From Oxalobacteraceae sp. CFBP 13730 (lineage in GTDB: Bacteria > Pseudomonadota > Gammaproteobacteria > Burkholderiales > Burkholderiaceae_D), in the NCBI GenBank assembly GCA_014841835.1, contig JACYUQ010000003.1:1054001-1118000 (forward strand): a DNA stretch of 64,000 nt. The letters are read 5' to 3'. Both the position numbers and the translations under genes were made by a program. Shown here piece after piece: positions 10,535 to 19,614 of the stretch. The notes beneath the pieces were generated by a model. It did not search any database, was not told the origin of the DNA, and saw only the letters and a program-made list of their open reading frames with translations. Positions within the stretch are counted from its first letter, which is position 1; each line of letters starts with the position of its first letter.

Positions 10535-10656
10535 GCAAATAAATACCCAAAATTTTCAGTTTTATCGCGTGTGAGCCTTGACATTCGAGAGTCGCCATCA
10601 GGACGGGCAGCGCGCGGTAAGCGACCACTAACGTCAAAAAAACTGTGGGGAAATAA

Positions 10657-10681
10657 CCGGGCGCGCGGGACCGCCGCCCGG
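10657..10681 (-). terminator. Weak terminator-like hairpin after pilR
   Basis: CCGGGCG and CGCCCGG pair around an 11-base GC-rich loop. On the minus strand a short T-containing tract (TTATTT) follows. It lies just after the pilR stop and before the nrdA promoter. Confidence 0.4.
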
Positions 10682-10695
10682 CTGCAGACGGGCTG

Positions 10696-12156
10696 TCAAT
10701 CGTCCGGCGCGCTGATGTCCAGCTTCTGCATCTGGTAGCGCAACTGGCGCACACTGATCCCCAGCAGGCTGGCCGCCTGGGTCCGGTTGAACTGGGTTTG
10801 CTGCAGGGCGCGGCCGATGATGTCGCGTTCGACCTGCTCCAGGTATTCGGGCAGGTTGCCCGGCAATTCGGCAGGGCCGACGCCGGGCGGCGCCGATACT
10901 GTGGGTGCGACTGGCGCGACCGATGCAACCGATGCAACCGGTGCAACCGGTGCAACAATCACGGGCGACGTGACCGCTGGCGGCGCCAGTTCCGCCCGTG
11001 CCGGTTCGATTGGCCGCGCCGCCTTGAGCGACAGGTCGCCCACCTCGATCACGCCATCGTTGGCAAACGCCAGCGCCCGCTCCAGCACGTTTTCCAGCTC
11101 GCGCACATTGCCGGGGAACGAATACGCGCGCAGCGCATCCAGCACCCCGGCCCCGAGCGTGGCCTGCCCTGCCCCGGCCAGGCGCTGCAGGATGCCGTTC
11201 ACCAGTGGCGGCAAGTCGTCCAGCCGCTCGCGCAGCGGCGGCAAGCCCAGCTCGATCACGTTCAGCCGGTAGAACAAGTCTTGCCTGAACTTGCCCGTCT
11301 CGACGCAGCGCGCCAGATCCTGGTGCGTCGCGCTGATGATGCGCACGTCGACCGGTTCCTCGACCGTTGCGCCGATCTTGCGCACGCGCCGCTCCTGGAT
11401 CGCGCGCAGCAGCTTGACCTGCATCGCCAGCGGCAGGTCGGCCACCTCGTCGAGCATCAGCGTGCCGCCGTTGGCGGCCTGAAAAAAGCCATCGCGCTCG
11501 TCGGATGCGCCCGTAAACGCTCCCTTGCGGTAGCCGAAGAACTCGGCCTCCATCAGCGTTTCGGGAATCGCGCCGCAGTTCACGGCGATGAACGGTTTCG
11601 CGGCGCGCGAACTCTGCGCGTGAATCTCGCGCGCGGCCAGTTCCTTGCCGCTGCCGGATTCGCCCGTGATCGAGATCGGCGCCATCGAGCGCGCCAGGCG
11701 GGCGATCTGGGCCCGCAAGGCCGCCATCGCCGGCGAGCTGCCGATCATGCGCGAGTCGGACCCAGCGTCGTCGCCTAGCGTGGCGCTTTCGGATTGCTTA
11801 AGCGCCGCGCGCACCATCACGCGCAGCGCGTCCAGCGCCACCGGCTTGGCAATGTAGTCGAATGCGCCGGCTTTCAGCGCCACCACCGCGTTCTCGGCGC
11901 TGCCGTAGGCGGTGATCACGGCCACCGGCGTGCCTTTGCCGGAGGCGCCGATTTCGCGCACCAGTTCGAGGCCCAGGCCATCCGGCAGACGCATGTCGGT
12001 CAGCACCAGCGCGTAATCGCGCTCGTCGAACAGCGCGCGCGCCTCGCGCAGCGTGGCGGCGCTGTCGACGTCCAGGCCCATCTTGAGCAGCGTGATCTCG
12101 AGCAGCTCGCGCAGGTCGGCCTCGTCGTCGAGCACCAGGACGCGCGGCGCGCTCAT
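10696..12156 (-). CDS. pilR: Sigma-54-dependent response regulator PilR
   Basis: This 486-residue NtrC-type activator has a receiver (residues 5-115, phospho-acceptor Asp in VLTDMRLPD, Lys in IAKPV) and an AAA+ domain. The AAA+ domain has Walker A GESGSGKE, the sigma-54 contact loop GAFTGA and Walker B GGTLMLDEVADL. A Fis-type helix-turn-helix (TQAASLLGISVRQLRYQMQK) is at the end. PilR activates type IV pilin transcription. A Val/Ala/Pro linker of about 45 residues precedes the HTH and contains a 9-bp DNA repeat. It lies 18 bases after pilS, and the pilSR order next to ypjD supports PilR over NtrC or ZraR. Confidence 0.9.
   Translation of the reverse strand: MSAPRVLVLDDEADLRELLEITLLKMGLDVDSAATLREARALFDERDYALVLTDMRLPDGLGLELVREIGASGKGTPVAVITAYGSAENAVVALKAGAFDYIAKPVALDALRVMVRAALKQSESATLGDDAGSDSRMIGSSPAMAALRAQIARLARSMAPISITGESGSGKELAAREIHAQSSRAAKPFIAVNCGAIPETLMEAEFFGYRKGAFTGASDERDGFFQAANGGTLMLDEVADLPLAMQVKLLRAIQERRVRKIGATVEEPVDVRIISATHQDLARCVETGKFRQDLFYRLNVIELGLPPLRERLDDLPPLVNGILQRLAGAGQATLGAGVLDALRAYSFPGNVRELENVLERALAFANDGVIEVGDLSLKAARPIEPARAELAPPAVTSPVIVAPVAPVASVASVAPVAPTVSAPPGVGPAELPGNLPEYLEQVERDIIGRALQQTQFNRTQAASLLGISVRQLRYQMQKLDISAPDD
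10922..10957. repeat. 9-bp tandem repeat in the pilR linker
   Basis: Four copies: GATGCAACC twice and GGTGCAACC/GGTGCAACA. They encode alternating VAS and VAP triplets in the linker between the AAA+ and HTH domains. Such repeats can change length by slippage while keeping the frame. Confidence 0.7.
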
Positions 12157-12174
12157 GCCAGCTCCCCGGCCACG

Positions 12175-13848
12175 TCAGGCAAGGGCAAAGGTGATGACAA
12201 AGCGGCCGCTGGCTTTGCGCGGGCCCAGCGCGGACGGGTCGAACCGGTATTCATAATCGAGTTTCGCATCGTTGTTGAGGCACAGTTCGCGCGCCAGGTA
12301 GAGTCCAAGGCCGGTGCCCTTGCTCGAGGTGGTATAGAACGGCTCGAACAGATGGTCGCGCACTTCGGGCGTGATGCCGGGGCCGTCGTCCTGCACGTGC
12401 AGCTCGCGCCGCCCGGCCGCATCGCGCGCCGGAAAGATGCGGATGCTGGCCGGCTGGCGGCTGGCGTAGCGCACCGCGTTGTTCAGCAAATTGAGCAGGA
12501 CTTCGTGCAGGTGCAGCGGATCGAAGCGCACCGCGCTGCCGCCCGGATCGCCGATATAGACTATATCACCGGCCAGGCCGTGGATTTCGCAGAACTCGGC
12601 TTTGAGCTGTTCGAGAAACGCGCCCAGCGGCACCGGCTCGCCGTTGGGCTGGGCCTTGCGCGACAGCTGCAGGATGTCTTCGACCATGCGGTTCACGCGC
12701 GCCACATTGTCGCCGACGATTTTCAGCAGCCGCACTTCGGCCGGGCCGTGCAGGTCTTCGGCCAGCAGCGCCGTTGCGTGGCCGATGGCCGACAAGGGGT
12801 TGCGCACCTCGTGCGCGATGCTGGCGGTCAGGCGCCCCATCGAGGCCAGCTTGAGTTGCTGTGCCTGGTTTTCGATGGCGCTCACGTCCTGCATGAAGAT
12901 CACGCTGCGCCCACCGGCCTCGCCCGCCGCCGCCCCTGCTGCCTCGGCCGGCGCCGCGACGCGCGCAAAGCGCAGCTTGACGTGCACCGGCTGGTCGCGC
13001 CGGCCACGCACGTCGCCCGCGCCATCCCCCTCGCGGTACGGCTTGACGGTGACGAAGGCGGTATCGTTCTCGGGCGCGGCGAGCCAGGCATCGAAGGCTT
13101 CGGCCAGCGGCTCGAAGGCTGGCGCCGCGTGCAGCAGGAAGCCGGACGTATCGGCCTGCAGCCCGAGCATGCGGCGCGCGGCCGGGTTACCGGTAAACAC
13201 CGCGCCGTCGGCGCCCACCACCAGGATGCCGTCGCCCACGTCGGCAATCACGATTTCATTGATCGCCTGCTGGATGCGCAGGTCGGCGCCGCGCTGGGCT
13301 GCCAGTTCTTCCTGTCCCAGCAGGCGCGCGGCCATGCGGTTGGCCACCAGCACGGCGGCAAAGAACGCCGCGCCGAACAGGCCGGCCTGCATCAGCGGCG
13401 GATCGAACCCTTCGACCAGTTGCCACACGCTCAAACCAAGCAAAAACAGCGTGGCCACCGCCGCCGCGAACAACGCCAGCAGCAGGGGCGCCAGGATCGC
13501 GGCGCCCGCCAGCGGAAACAGATACAGGATGCCCAGGCCGCTGCGCAAGCCGCCGGCCGCGAGGTACAGCAGCGATATCACCAACAGGTCGAGCGCGACC
13601 TGCACCCCGAGCTGCACCAGGAAGCGGCGCTGGCGGCGCGCGGCGAGCGAGAACACCAGCGCCATGGTCGCGTAACCCAGGCAGATCTGGGCCACCTGCT
13701 GCGTGATGCGCAGCGCGCCGTTCTCGAAATCGACGCCGAAATACAGCAGCAGCACCAGCGCGATGACGATGCGCGTGAGCGTAAAGGTCTGCAGCGAGCG
13801 CCACAGGGCGACGCGCGCTTCGGGCGACAGGGTGCGGCGTGGCGTCAA
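12175..13848 (-). CDS. pilS: Sensor histidine kinase PilS
   Basis: From a TTG at 13848 this is a 557-residue inner-membrane kinase: about six membrane segments (residues 15-180), a PAS-like domain, then the kinase core. The phospho-accepting His is in SIAHEVRNPLSAIGHA, the N box is LLNNAVRYA, and the G boxes are DDGPGI and GTGLGLYLA. It phosphorylates PilR. The frame stays open upstream to an ATG at 14031, but that extension is arginine-rich and lies wholly within the preceding gene, so it is probably not translated. The TTG start has AGGCGCAGG nearby but remains uncertain. Confidence 0.87.
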   Translation of the reverse strand: MTPRRTLSPEARVALWRSLQTFTLTRIVIALVLLLYFGVDFENGALRITQQVAQICLGYATMALVFSLAARRQRRFLVQLGVQVALDLLVISLLYLAAGGLRSGLGILYLFPLAGAAILAPLLLALFAAAVATLFLLGLSVWQLVEGFDPPLMQAGLFGAAFFAAVLVANRMAARLLGQEELAAQRGADLRIQQAINEIVIADVGDGILVVGADGAVFTGNPAARRMLGLQADTSGFLLHAAPAFEPLAEAFDAWLAAPENDTAFVTVKPYREGDGAGDVRGRRDQPVHVKLRFARVAAPAEAAGAAAGEAGGRSVIFMQDVSAIENQAQQLKLASMGRLTASIAHEVRNPLSAIGHATALLAEDLHGPAEVRLLKIVGDNVARVNRMVEDILQLSRKAQPNGEPVPLGAFLEQLKAEFCEIHGLAGDIVYIGDPGGSAVRFDPLHLHEVLLNLLNNAVRYASRQPASIRIFPARDAAGRRELHVQDDGPGITPEVRDHLFEPFYTTSSKGTGLGLYLARELCLNNDAKLDYEYRFDPSALGPRKASGRFVITFALA

Positions 13849-13861
13849 GGCCGGCCTGCGC

Positions 13862-14110
13862 CTACGGCGGCGGCAGGCGCACGTGGCCTGGCGAACAGTA
13901 GTCGTGACCGTCGGCGCGCACCGATTCGGACGCCGGGAAATACATGCCGCAGTGGGTACATTGGGCCATCGCTTCGATCTGCATCGGCGCCTTGGCCGCG
14001 CCGGGGCGCGCCTGCGGCGGTACGGCCGCACGCTTGCTCATGGCGCGCAGCTTGTTGCGCACGGCAAAGACGACGAGGGCGATGAAGGCAATCCAGAATA
14101 ATAGTCGCAT
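13862..14110 (-). CDS. PP0621-family small membrane-anchored zinc-ribbon-like protein
   Basis: This 82-residue protein has an N-terminal membrane anchor (LLFWIAFIALVVFAV), a basic Ala/Pro linker and a C-terminal cysteine cluster (CTHCGMYFPAS, then YCSPGH). The cysteines probably bind a metal. Homologues occur beside pilS and ypjD in many betaproteobacteria and are annotated PP0621; their role is unknown. Its ATG overlaps the stop codon of the upstream gene by one base (TGATG), so translation is probably coupled. Confidence 0.85.
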   Translation of the reverse strand: MRLLFWIAFIALVVFAVRNKLRAMSKRAAVPPQARPGAAKAPMQIEAMAQCTHCGMYFPASESVRADGHDYCSPGHVRLPPP

Positions 14111-14913
14111 CAGATGACTCCACGGTGCAGGATAACTTCGAGCACGAAACGGCTGCCCACATAGGCCAGCGCCAGCGTGGCAAACCCGGCCAGCGTGAAG
14201 CGCAGCGCGGTCTTGCCGCGCCAGCCCCGCCAGCGGCGTCCGGCCAGCAGCGCGGCAAACAGCGCCCACGACAGCAGTGCGAACACGCTCTTGTGATCGA
14301 GCAGCAGCGGCCTGCCGAACACCTGTTCGGAGAACACGAAGCCCGACAGCACCGTCAGACTGAGCAGGATGAAGCCGATCCAGATTACACGGAACAGCAG
14401 TTTTTCCATGGTGAGCAGTGCCGGCAGCTGATCGAGCGCGGCACTGAAACGACCGCCGCCGGCGGTACGAGTGTGCAGCCGCGCTTCCTGCAATGCCATC
14501 AGCACGGCGTGGAAGGCGGCAATGGTCAGCGTGCTGTAGGCCAGCACGGCGACCGCGATATGCCAGCCAAACGCCGGCGACTTGCCGGCCAGCGGCGTCA
14601 GGGTGCCGGGAAACAGCAGCGGCAGCAGCGCGGCCACGGCGGCAAACGGCATCACCAGGCGGCGCATGCCGTCGAGGGCGAAATTGCGGTTCTCGAACCA
14701 GTAGGCGGCCACGGACACCCACAGCGCCGAAGACAGCATGACGGCAAACCCGACGCGCAGCCGGCCCGGGACCATCACGTCCATGCCAAGCGAAACGCCA
14801 TGCAGCACCCACGCGCCAGCCGTCACGGCCGAGATGGCCGGGGCACGTCGCGATGGCAGCAGGGCGCATACCGCGTACAGGAATGCCGCGGCAAGGAAGA
14901 GGAAATTCTGCAT
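14110..14913 (-). CDS. ypjD: YpjD/CcsA-family inner-membrane protein (cytochrome c assembly-like)
   Basis: This 267-residue protein is almost entirely hydrophobic, with about eight membrane segments. It belongs to the cytochrome c assembly/HemX family: the segment GWHIAVAVLAYSTLTIAAFHAVLMALQEARL carries the family's conserved His residues. True CcsA binds haem for cytochrome c maturation. The short stand-alone proteins of this gene neighbourhood (ffh-ypjD-pilS) have no proven haem-export role. It starts at the ATG at 14913 with AAGAGGAA before it. Confidence 0.82.
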   Translation of the reverse strand: MQNFLFLAAAFLYAVCALLPSRRAPAISAVTAGAWVLHGVSLGMDVMVPGRLRVGFAVMLSSALWVSVAAYWFENRNFALDGMRRLVMPFAAVAALLPLLFPGTLTPLAGKSPAFGWHIAVAVLAYSTLTIAAFHAVLMALQEARLHTRTAGGGRFSAALDQLPALLTMEKLLFRVIWIGFILLSLTVLSGFVFSEQVFGRPLLLDHKSVFALLSWALFAALLAGRRWRGWRGKTALRFTLAGFATLALAYVGSRFVLEVILHRGVI

Positions 14914-15064
14914 GACGGGAGTCTACACCATTGCATGATGTCGCCGTGGGGTCGACGGATTTTCCGCCCACCTGGCGATGTCGACGCAGGGTGGGCGGGT
15001 ATCCCGCCCACGCGGTGATGGTTGGCAGCCAGATCATCCGGCACGCGAGCGGCGCCGCCATCGT

Positions 15065-15862
15065 TCAATCAAGCGCCGCCACGCGCAGCGCATCGTCCTG
15101 GTGCCGCTGCTGCTCTTCCATCACCAGCAGGCCCAGTTCGCGCTTGAGCGCATTGAATGCCGGCGCCGACGGATCGCGCGGGCGCGCCAGTGCCACGGTC
15201 ATGTCGCACTTGACCGTGCCGGGCCGGTACGTCATCACCACGATCCGGTCAGCCAGATACAGCGCCTCTTCGATGCTGTGCGTGACGAACAGGATGGTCT
15301 TCTGCAGCGCGGTCCACAGGCGCAGCAGTTCGTCCTGCAGATTGCGCCGCGTGAGCGCATCGAGCGCGCCGAAGGGTTCGTCCATCAACAGGATCGGCGA
15401 GTCGAGCGCCAGCACGCGCGCGATCGCCACGCGCTGGCGCATGCCGCCGGACAGGTCTTTCGGATAGCGGTGGCGAAAATCGGCCAGCGACAGCAGTTGC
15501 AGCAGCTCGTCGACCCGGCGCATGCTCTCGGCCCGGGGCAGGCGCTTGATGTCCAGGCCAAAGCGGATGTTCTGCGCCACCGTCATCCACGGAAACAGCG
15601 CGTACTCCTGGAACACCATGCCGCGCTGCGGACCGGGCCCCGTCACGTTCTGGCCGTCGACCGTGATCGTGCCGGACGAGGGCGTGGCAAAGCCCGCCAC
15701 GGCGTTCAGCAAGGTCGACTTGCCGCAGCCGGAGGGCCCCAGCAGGCACGTGAACTGCCCGTGCGGGATGGCCAGGTCGATCGCCTCGAGCGCCACCACG
15801 CTGCTCTCCTGCGCGCCGAATACTTTACCGACGCCGTCGATGCGGATATGCACGTCGTCCAT
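15065..15862 (-). CDS. ABC importer ATPase, nitrate/sulfonate/taurine type
   Basis: This 265-residue ATPase has Walker A (GPSGCGKST), Q-loop (FQEYALFPW), signature LSGGMRQRVAIAR, Walker B (ILLMDEPFGALD) and H-loop (VTHSIEEAL). The sequence is of the SsuB/TauB/NrtD class. It powers uptake with the permease (1 base upstream) and the binding protein of the same operon. The substrate is unknown. Confidence 0.9.
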   Translation of the reverse strand: MDDVHIRIDGVGKVFGAQESSVVALEAIDLAIPHGQFTCLLGPSGCGKSTLLNAVAGFATPSSGTITVDGQNVTGPGPQRGMVFQEYALFPWMTVAQNIRFGLDIKRLPRAESMRRVDELLQLLSLADFRHRYPKDLSGGMRQRVAIARVLALDSPILLMDEPFGALDALTRRNLQDELLRLWTALQKTILFVTHSIEEALYLADRIVVMTYRPGTVKCDMTVALARPRDPSAPAFNALKRELGLLVMEEQQRHQDDALRVAALD

Positions 15863-15863
15863 G

Positions 15864-16733
15864 TCACTGCTCCAGGCCGCGGTGCCAGCGCAGCAGGTAT
15901 CTGGTCAACCGGCTCATGCCGAAGTCGATCGCCAGGCCAAGCAGCCCGATGCTGATCATGCCGGCGATGATTTTGTCCGACCAGAAGTACTCGCGCGCTT
16001 CCAGAATGCGGTAGCCCAGGCCGTCGTTCACCGCAATCATCTCCGAGACGATCACCACGATGAACGCGGTGCCGATCCCGATGCGCACACCCGCCAGGAT
16101 GTACGGCATCGCGGCCGGCAGGATCACGCGCACGAACATGGTCACGCGCCCTGCCCCCAGATTGCGCGCTGCGCGCAGATAGATACCGTCGACCTGGCGC
16201 ACGCCGGCCACGGTATTCATCAACACCGGAAAGAACGCGCCGAGCGCGATCAGGAACACGGCCGGCGGATCGCCCAGCCCGAACCACAGGATCGCCAGAG
16301 GGATGTAGGCAATCGGCGGAATCGGCCGCAGTACCTGCACCAGAGGATTCATCCACGCATGCACGATGCGGCTCGTGCCCATCGCCAGGCCCAGCGGCAG
16401 CGCGAGGCCGGCGCCCAGCACAAACCCGACCGCCACCCGGTACAGGCTGGCGGCAATGTCGCGCGGCAGCTCGCCTGACATGGCCCATCTGAACCAGCCG
16501 TCACGGCCAGCGCCGGCATACGGCGCCAGCGGCAGCAGATAGTCGACCCACTTGTTCCAGACCGCCAGTGGCGCTGGCAGCAGCTGCGGATTGACCCAGC
16601 CATGCGATGCCACCCACTGCCACACGGCCAGCGCCAGCAGCGGCACCACCAGGCCGGCCAGGCTATCGGTCCAGCGCCGGCCGTTCAGGCGTGGCAGGTG
16701 CTGGCGCCTGATGCGTCGTTCGATGCGGTCCAT
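15864..16733 (-). CDS. ABC importer permease, nitrate/sulfonate/taurine type
   Basis: This 289-residue protein has about six membrane segments and the BPD_transp_1 fold. The EAA loop region is NLGAGRVTMFVRVILPAAMPYILAGVRIGIG, which contacts the ATPase. The N-terminus is strongly basic (RIERRIRRQ). There is an unusually long periplasmic loop after the first segment (about residues 55-85). It lies between the binding protein and the ATPase gene, with gaps of 13 and 1 bases. Confidence 0.88.
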   Translation of the reverse strand: MDRIERRIRRQHLPRLNGRRWTDSLAGLVVPLLALAVWQWVASHGWVNPQLLPAPLAVWNKWVDYLLPLAPYAGAGRDGWFRWAMSGELPRDIAASLYRVAVGFVLGAGLALPLGLAMGTSRIVHAWMNPLVQVLRPIPPIAYIPLAILWFGLGDPPAVFLIALGAFFPVLMNTVAGVRQVDGIYLRAARNLGAGRVTMFVRVILPAAMPYILAGVRIGIGTAFIVVIVSEMIAVNDGLGYRILEAREYFWSDKIIAGMISIGLLGLAIDFGMSRLTRYLLRWHRGLEQ

Positions 16734-16746
16734 ATCGATGTCCTCT

Positions 16747-17730
16747 TCATTGGATGTTCAGGCTGCGCTTGGCCGCGGCCAGCAGATCGGTGCGCACCCA
16801 GTCCTGCGCCAGCGGCGGGCGGCCCAGGCGGCCAACGCCCGTGCTGACCATGACGTCGGTCGTGATCTGGATGTGGCCGGGCGTGATGTCGTACGCGTAC
16901 GGCGCATTGGCGATGGCGGCGCGAAAGTCCGCGCCCGAAAGCTGGCCCTTGAACATCGTGCCGCGCACATAATCCTCGGCCAGCGCGGGGCGCGCGATGA
17001 AGGCGCTGGTGGCCTGCACGAAGCAGCGCATGAACTTTTCAGCCAGCGGGCGCTGCTCGCGATAGAAGCGTTCGGTCATGACCAGCGTGCGTACCGGCTC
17101 GCCGATCGGGGTGGCGTAGGGTTTGAGCACCTCCACGCCGAAGCCCCCGTTGATTGCCTGCGACGACTGCGGCTCGGACTGCATCATGGCGTCGATCTGC
17201 TTGCCCAGCAGCGCGCCGTTCAGGTCGGGATACGCCAGGTACACGAGGTGCACGTCCTTGCGCCCCGTCGCATCCGCGCTCAGACCGTAGCGCGCCAGTT
17301 CGGCCATCAGCAGCACTTCCTGGATGCTGCCGCGCGTGACGCCCACCTGTTTACCCTTGAGCTGCGCCACGCCGGTGATCTGCAAGCCGGGCCGCGCCAC
17401 CAGCCGCGCCCCTCCCCGTGCGAAGCCCGCCACCACGATGATCGGCGCGCCGCCGGCCCGTCCCTGGATCGCCGCTTCGGACGCCGTCGCGCCCACGTCC
17501 AGCTCCCCGGCGATAATGGCCTGCATCACGTCCAGTCCCTTGGCGAACAGTTTTTCTTCGACCCGGATGCCGCAGGTTGGCGCGATTTCCTTGATGTATG
17601 CCACGGCGCCGAAGTGGGCCAGCTTCAGGTTGCCGAGCCGCACCACGTCCCCGGCAGCGGCCCCGGCGCCGCTGCCGATGCCGATGGCCAGCAGCGCAAT
17701 TGCGATGCATGTCTTGCTGTTCATGACCAT
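16747..17730 (-). CDS. ABC importer periplasmic substrate-binding protein (SsuA/TauA/NrtA-like)
   Basis: This 327-residue protein begins with a signal peptide (SKTCIAIALLAIGIGSGAGAAAG). The fold segments (VRLGNLKLAHFGA, LDVMQAIIAGELDVGATAS, LKGKQVGVTRGS) match NMT1/SsuA-type binding proteins. These deliver sulfonates, nitrate, taurine or thiamine precursors to the permease. The ATG at 17730 is favoured over the one at 17724 because AAGGGGG lies at the right distance. The frame is open much further upstream, but that part is antisense to ffh and is not real. The substrate cannot be predicted from the residues visible. Confidence 0.85.
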   Translation of the reverse strand: MVMNSKTCIAIALLAIGIGSGAGAAAGDVVRLGNLKLAHFGAVAYIKEIAPTCGIRVEEKLFAKGLDVMQAIIAGELDVGATASEAAIQGRAGGAPIIVVAGFARGGARLVARPGLQITGVAQLKGKQVGVTRGSIQEVLLMAELARYGLSADATGRKDVHLVYLAYPDLNGALLGKQIDAMMQSEPQSSQAINGGFGVEVLKPYATPIGEPVRTLVMTERFYREQRPLAEKFMRCFVQATSAFIARPALAEDYVRGTMFKGQLSGADFRAAIANAPYAYDITPGHIQITTDVMVSTGVGRLGRPPLAQDWVRTDLLAAAKRSLNIQ

Positions 17731-18013
17731 CCGATCCCCCTTGCCACGCGACGCGCTGGAGCGCCAGTGCACCCAGTCACACGTCAAGATAAATGCCTTC
17801 CGGAAATATCGACCGGGGATACAACAAGTGCGGGCGTGCTGTTTCTTTGCGCCACCACAAAACGGTCCGGTTTGCTGAAAAAATGTGCGCCGGCCGCGCA
17901 GCGGCGGAACAAGCAGCACCTGCACGATGTAAAATGCCGCTTTGGCGGCGCTCGCCCACCGGCATTTTGCTCGGGACCGCGCGTCCGATGTGCTCTTACT
18001 GATTAGGTTGAAC

Positions 18014-19381
18014 ATGCTAGATAACCTCACCCAACGCCTTGCCAAGGTCGTCAAGACCATGCGCGGCGAGGCTCGCCTGACCGAGGCGAACACTGCCGAG
18101 ATGCTGCGTGAAGTGCGCATGGCCCTGCTCGAGGCCGACGTGGCACTGCCGGCAGTCCGTGAATTCATCGCCAAGGTCAAGGAAAAAGCGCTCGGCGAAG
18201 AAGTCGTCGGCTCGCTCAGCCCGGGCCAGGCGCTCGTTGGCGTGGTGCAGAAGGAACTGGCGGCCCTGATGGGCGCCGACCTTGGCCCCGAGGCCAGCCA
18301 GCTCTCGTTCGCCCAGCAACCGCCGGCGATCATCCTGATGGCGGGTCTGCAGGGTGTCGGTAAAACCACCACCACCGGCAAGCTGGCCAAGTACCTGAAG
18401 GAACAGAAAAAGAAGAAGGTCCTGACCGTTTCGGCCGACGTGTACCGCCCGGCTGCAATCGCGCAGCTCGAATCGGTGACCAAGCAGGTCGGCGCCGACT
18501 TCTTCCCGTCAACGGCCAATGACAAGCCGGTCGATATCGCCCTGGCCGCGCTCGACTGGGCCAAGAAGCATTACCACGACGTCCTGATCATCGATACCGC
18601 GGGTCGCCTCGGTATCGACGAAGCGATGATGCAAGAGATCGCGGCCGTGCACGCCGCCGTCAACCCGATCGAGACGCTGTTCGTCGTCGACGCGATGCTG
18701 GGCCAGGATGCGATCAACACCGCCAAGGCGTTCAATGACGCCCTGCCCCTGACCGGCATCGTGCTGACCAAGCTCGATGGCGACTCGCGCGGCGGTGCGG
18801 CGCTGTCGGTGCGGCACGTGACGGGCAAGCCGATCAAGTTTGCCGGTGTGTCCGAAAAACTCGATGGCCTCGAAGCCTTCGATCCGGCCCGCATGGCCAA
18901 CCGCGTGCTCGGCATGGGCGACATCCTGGCGCTGGTCGAAGAAGCGCGCAAGGGTGTCGACGCCGAAGCGGCAGCCGAACTGGCCAACAAGATCAAGGTC
19001 GGCGGCCGCTTCGACATGAACGACTTCAAGTCGCAGCTGACGCAAATGAAAAAAATGGGCGGCATGGCCGGCCTGATGGACAAGCTGCCGGCCCAGTTCC
19101 AGCAAGCCGCGGCAGGCGCGAACATGGGCCAGGCCGAGAAATCGGTGCAGCGCATGGTCGGCATCATCGATTCGATGACGCCGCTCGAGCGCGCGAAACC
19201 CGAACTGATCAAGGCCAACCGCAAGCGCCGCATCGCGGCCGGCGCGGGCGTGCAGGTGCAGGAAGTCAATCGCATGCTCAATCAGTACGACCAGATGCAG
19301 ACGATGATGAAAAAGCTCAAGGGCGGCGGCCTGATGAAGATGATGCGCGGGATGAAGGGCATGATGCCCGGCATGCGCTAA
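18014..19381 (+). CDS. ffh: Signal recognition particle protein Ffh (SRP54)
   Basis: This 455-residue GTPase binds signal sequences on the ribosome with 4.5S RNA and brings membrane proteins to FtsY. It has the N domain (residues 1-90), the G domain with GLQGVGKTTTTGKL, DTAGRL and TKLDGDSRGGAAL, and a methionine-rich M domain ending MKMMRGMKGMMPGMR. The ATG at 18014 is taken because MLDNLTQRL is the usual start. A candidate -10 (TAAAAT) lies around 17931, followed by a small GCCGC/GCGGC hairpin. The gap from 17731 holds the divergent promoters of ffh and the ABC operon. Confidence 0.97.
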   Translation: MLDNLTQRLAKVVKTMRGEARLTEANTAEMLREVRMALLEADVALPAVREFIAKVKEKALGEEVVGSLSPGQALVGVVQKELAALMGADLGPEASQLSFAQQPPAIILMAGLQGVGKTTTTGKLAKYLKEQKKKKVLTVSADVYRPAAIAQLESVTKQVGADFFPSTANDKPVDIALAALDWAKKHYHDVLIIDTAGRLGIDEAMMQEIAAVHAAVNPIETLFVVDAMLGQDAINTAKAFNDALPLTGIVLTKLDGDSRGGAALSVRHVTGKPIKFAGVSEKLDGLEAFDPARMANRVLGMGDILALVEEARKGVDAEAAAELANKIKVGGRFDMNDFKSQLTQMKKMGGMAGLMDKLPAQFQQAAAGANMGQAEKSVQRMVGIIDSMTPLERAKPELIKANRKRRIAAGAGVQVQEVNRMLNQYDQMQTMMKKLKGGGLMKMMRGMKGMMPGMR

Positions 19382-19401
19382 TCGGTTGTTTTCCGCTCGA
19401 A

Positions 19402-19436
19402 GAACCGCGCAAGGTATCGCTTTGCGCGGTTTTTTT
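19402..19436 (+). terminator. Rho-independent terminator of ffh
   Basis: AACCGCGCAA pairs perfectly with TTGCGCGGTT around a short loop, followed by a T run. It begins 22 bases after the ffh stop. Confidence 0.92.
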
Positions 19437-19531
19437 ACGCCGCTTGTCAGCGTTTTATCGTTCCCGTACGTTGTTGTGTGCGATAGCGCCCATTTAGCGG
19501 CTTATCAGAGTGAAAAAGTTTGGAAAAAGAC

Positions 19532-19560
19532 TTGCACGAACAGTAAAACGCTACCAATAT
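19532..19560 (+). promoter_or_regulatory. Candidate sigma-70 promoter of the SWIB gene
   Basis: TTGCAC at 19532 is followed by a 17-base spacer and CAATAT at 19555. The start site would lie about 45 bases before the ATG at 19615. The surrounding DNA is AT-rich compared with its neighbours. Confidence 0.5.
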
Positions 19561-19614
19561 AGGCGTGCGATAAATTACGCATTTTTCCATGTGTTCGTTT
19601 TAGGAGGCTCGAAG

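Noticed and set aside
13862..15061. Frame of 399 codons over ypjD and the PP0621 protein
   Set aside because: Only the last 82 codons make sense as a protein; the rest overlaps ypjD in another frame.
16747..18564. Long N-terminal extension of the substrate-binding protein
   Set aside because: The extension is antisense to ffh and its promoter. The signal peptide and Shine-Dalgarno at 17730 define the true start.
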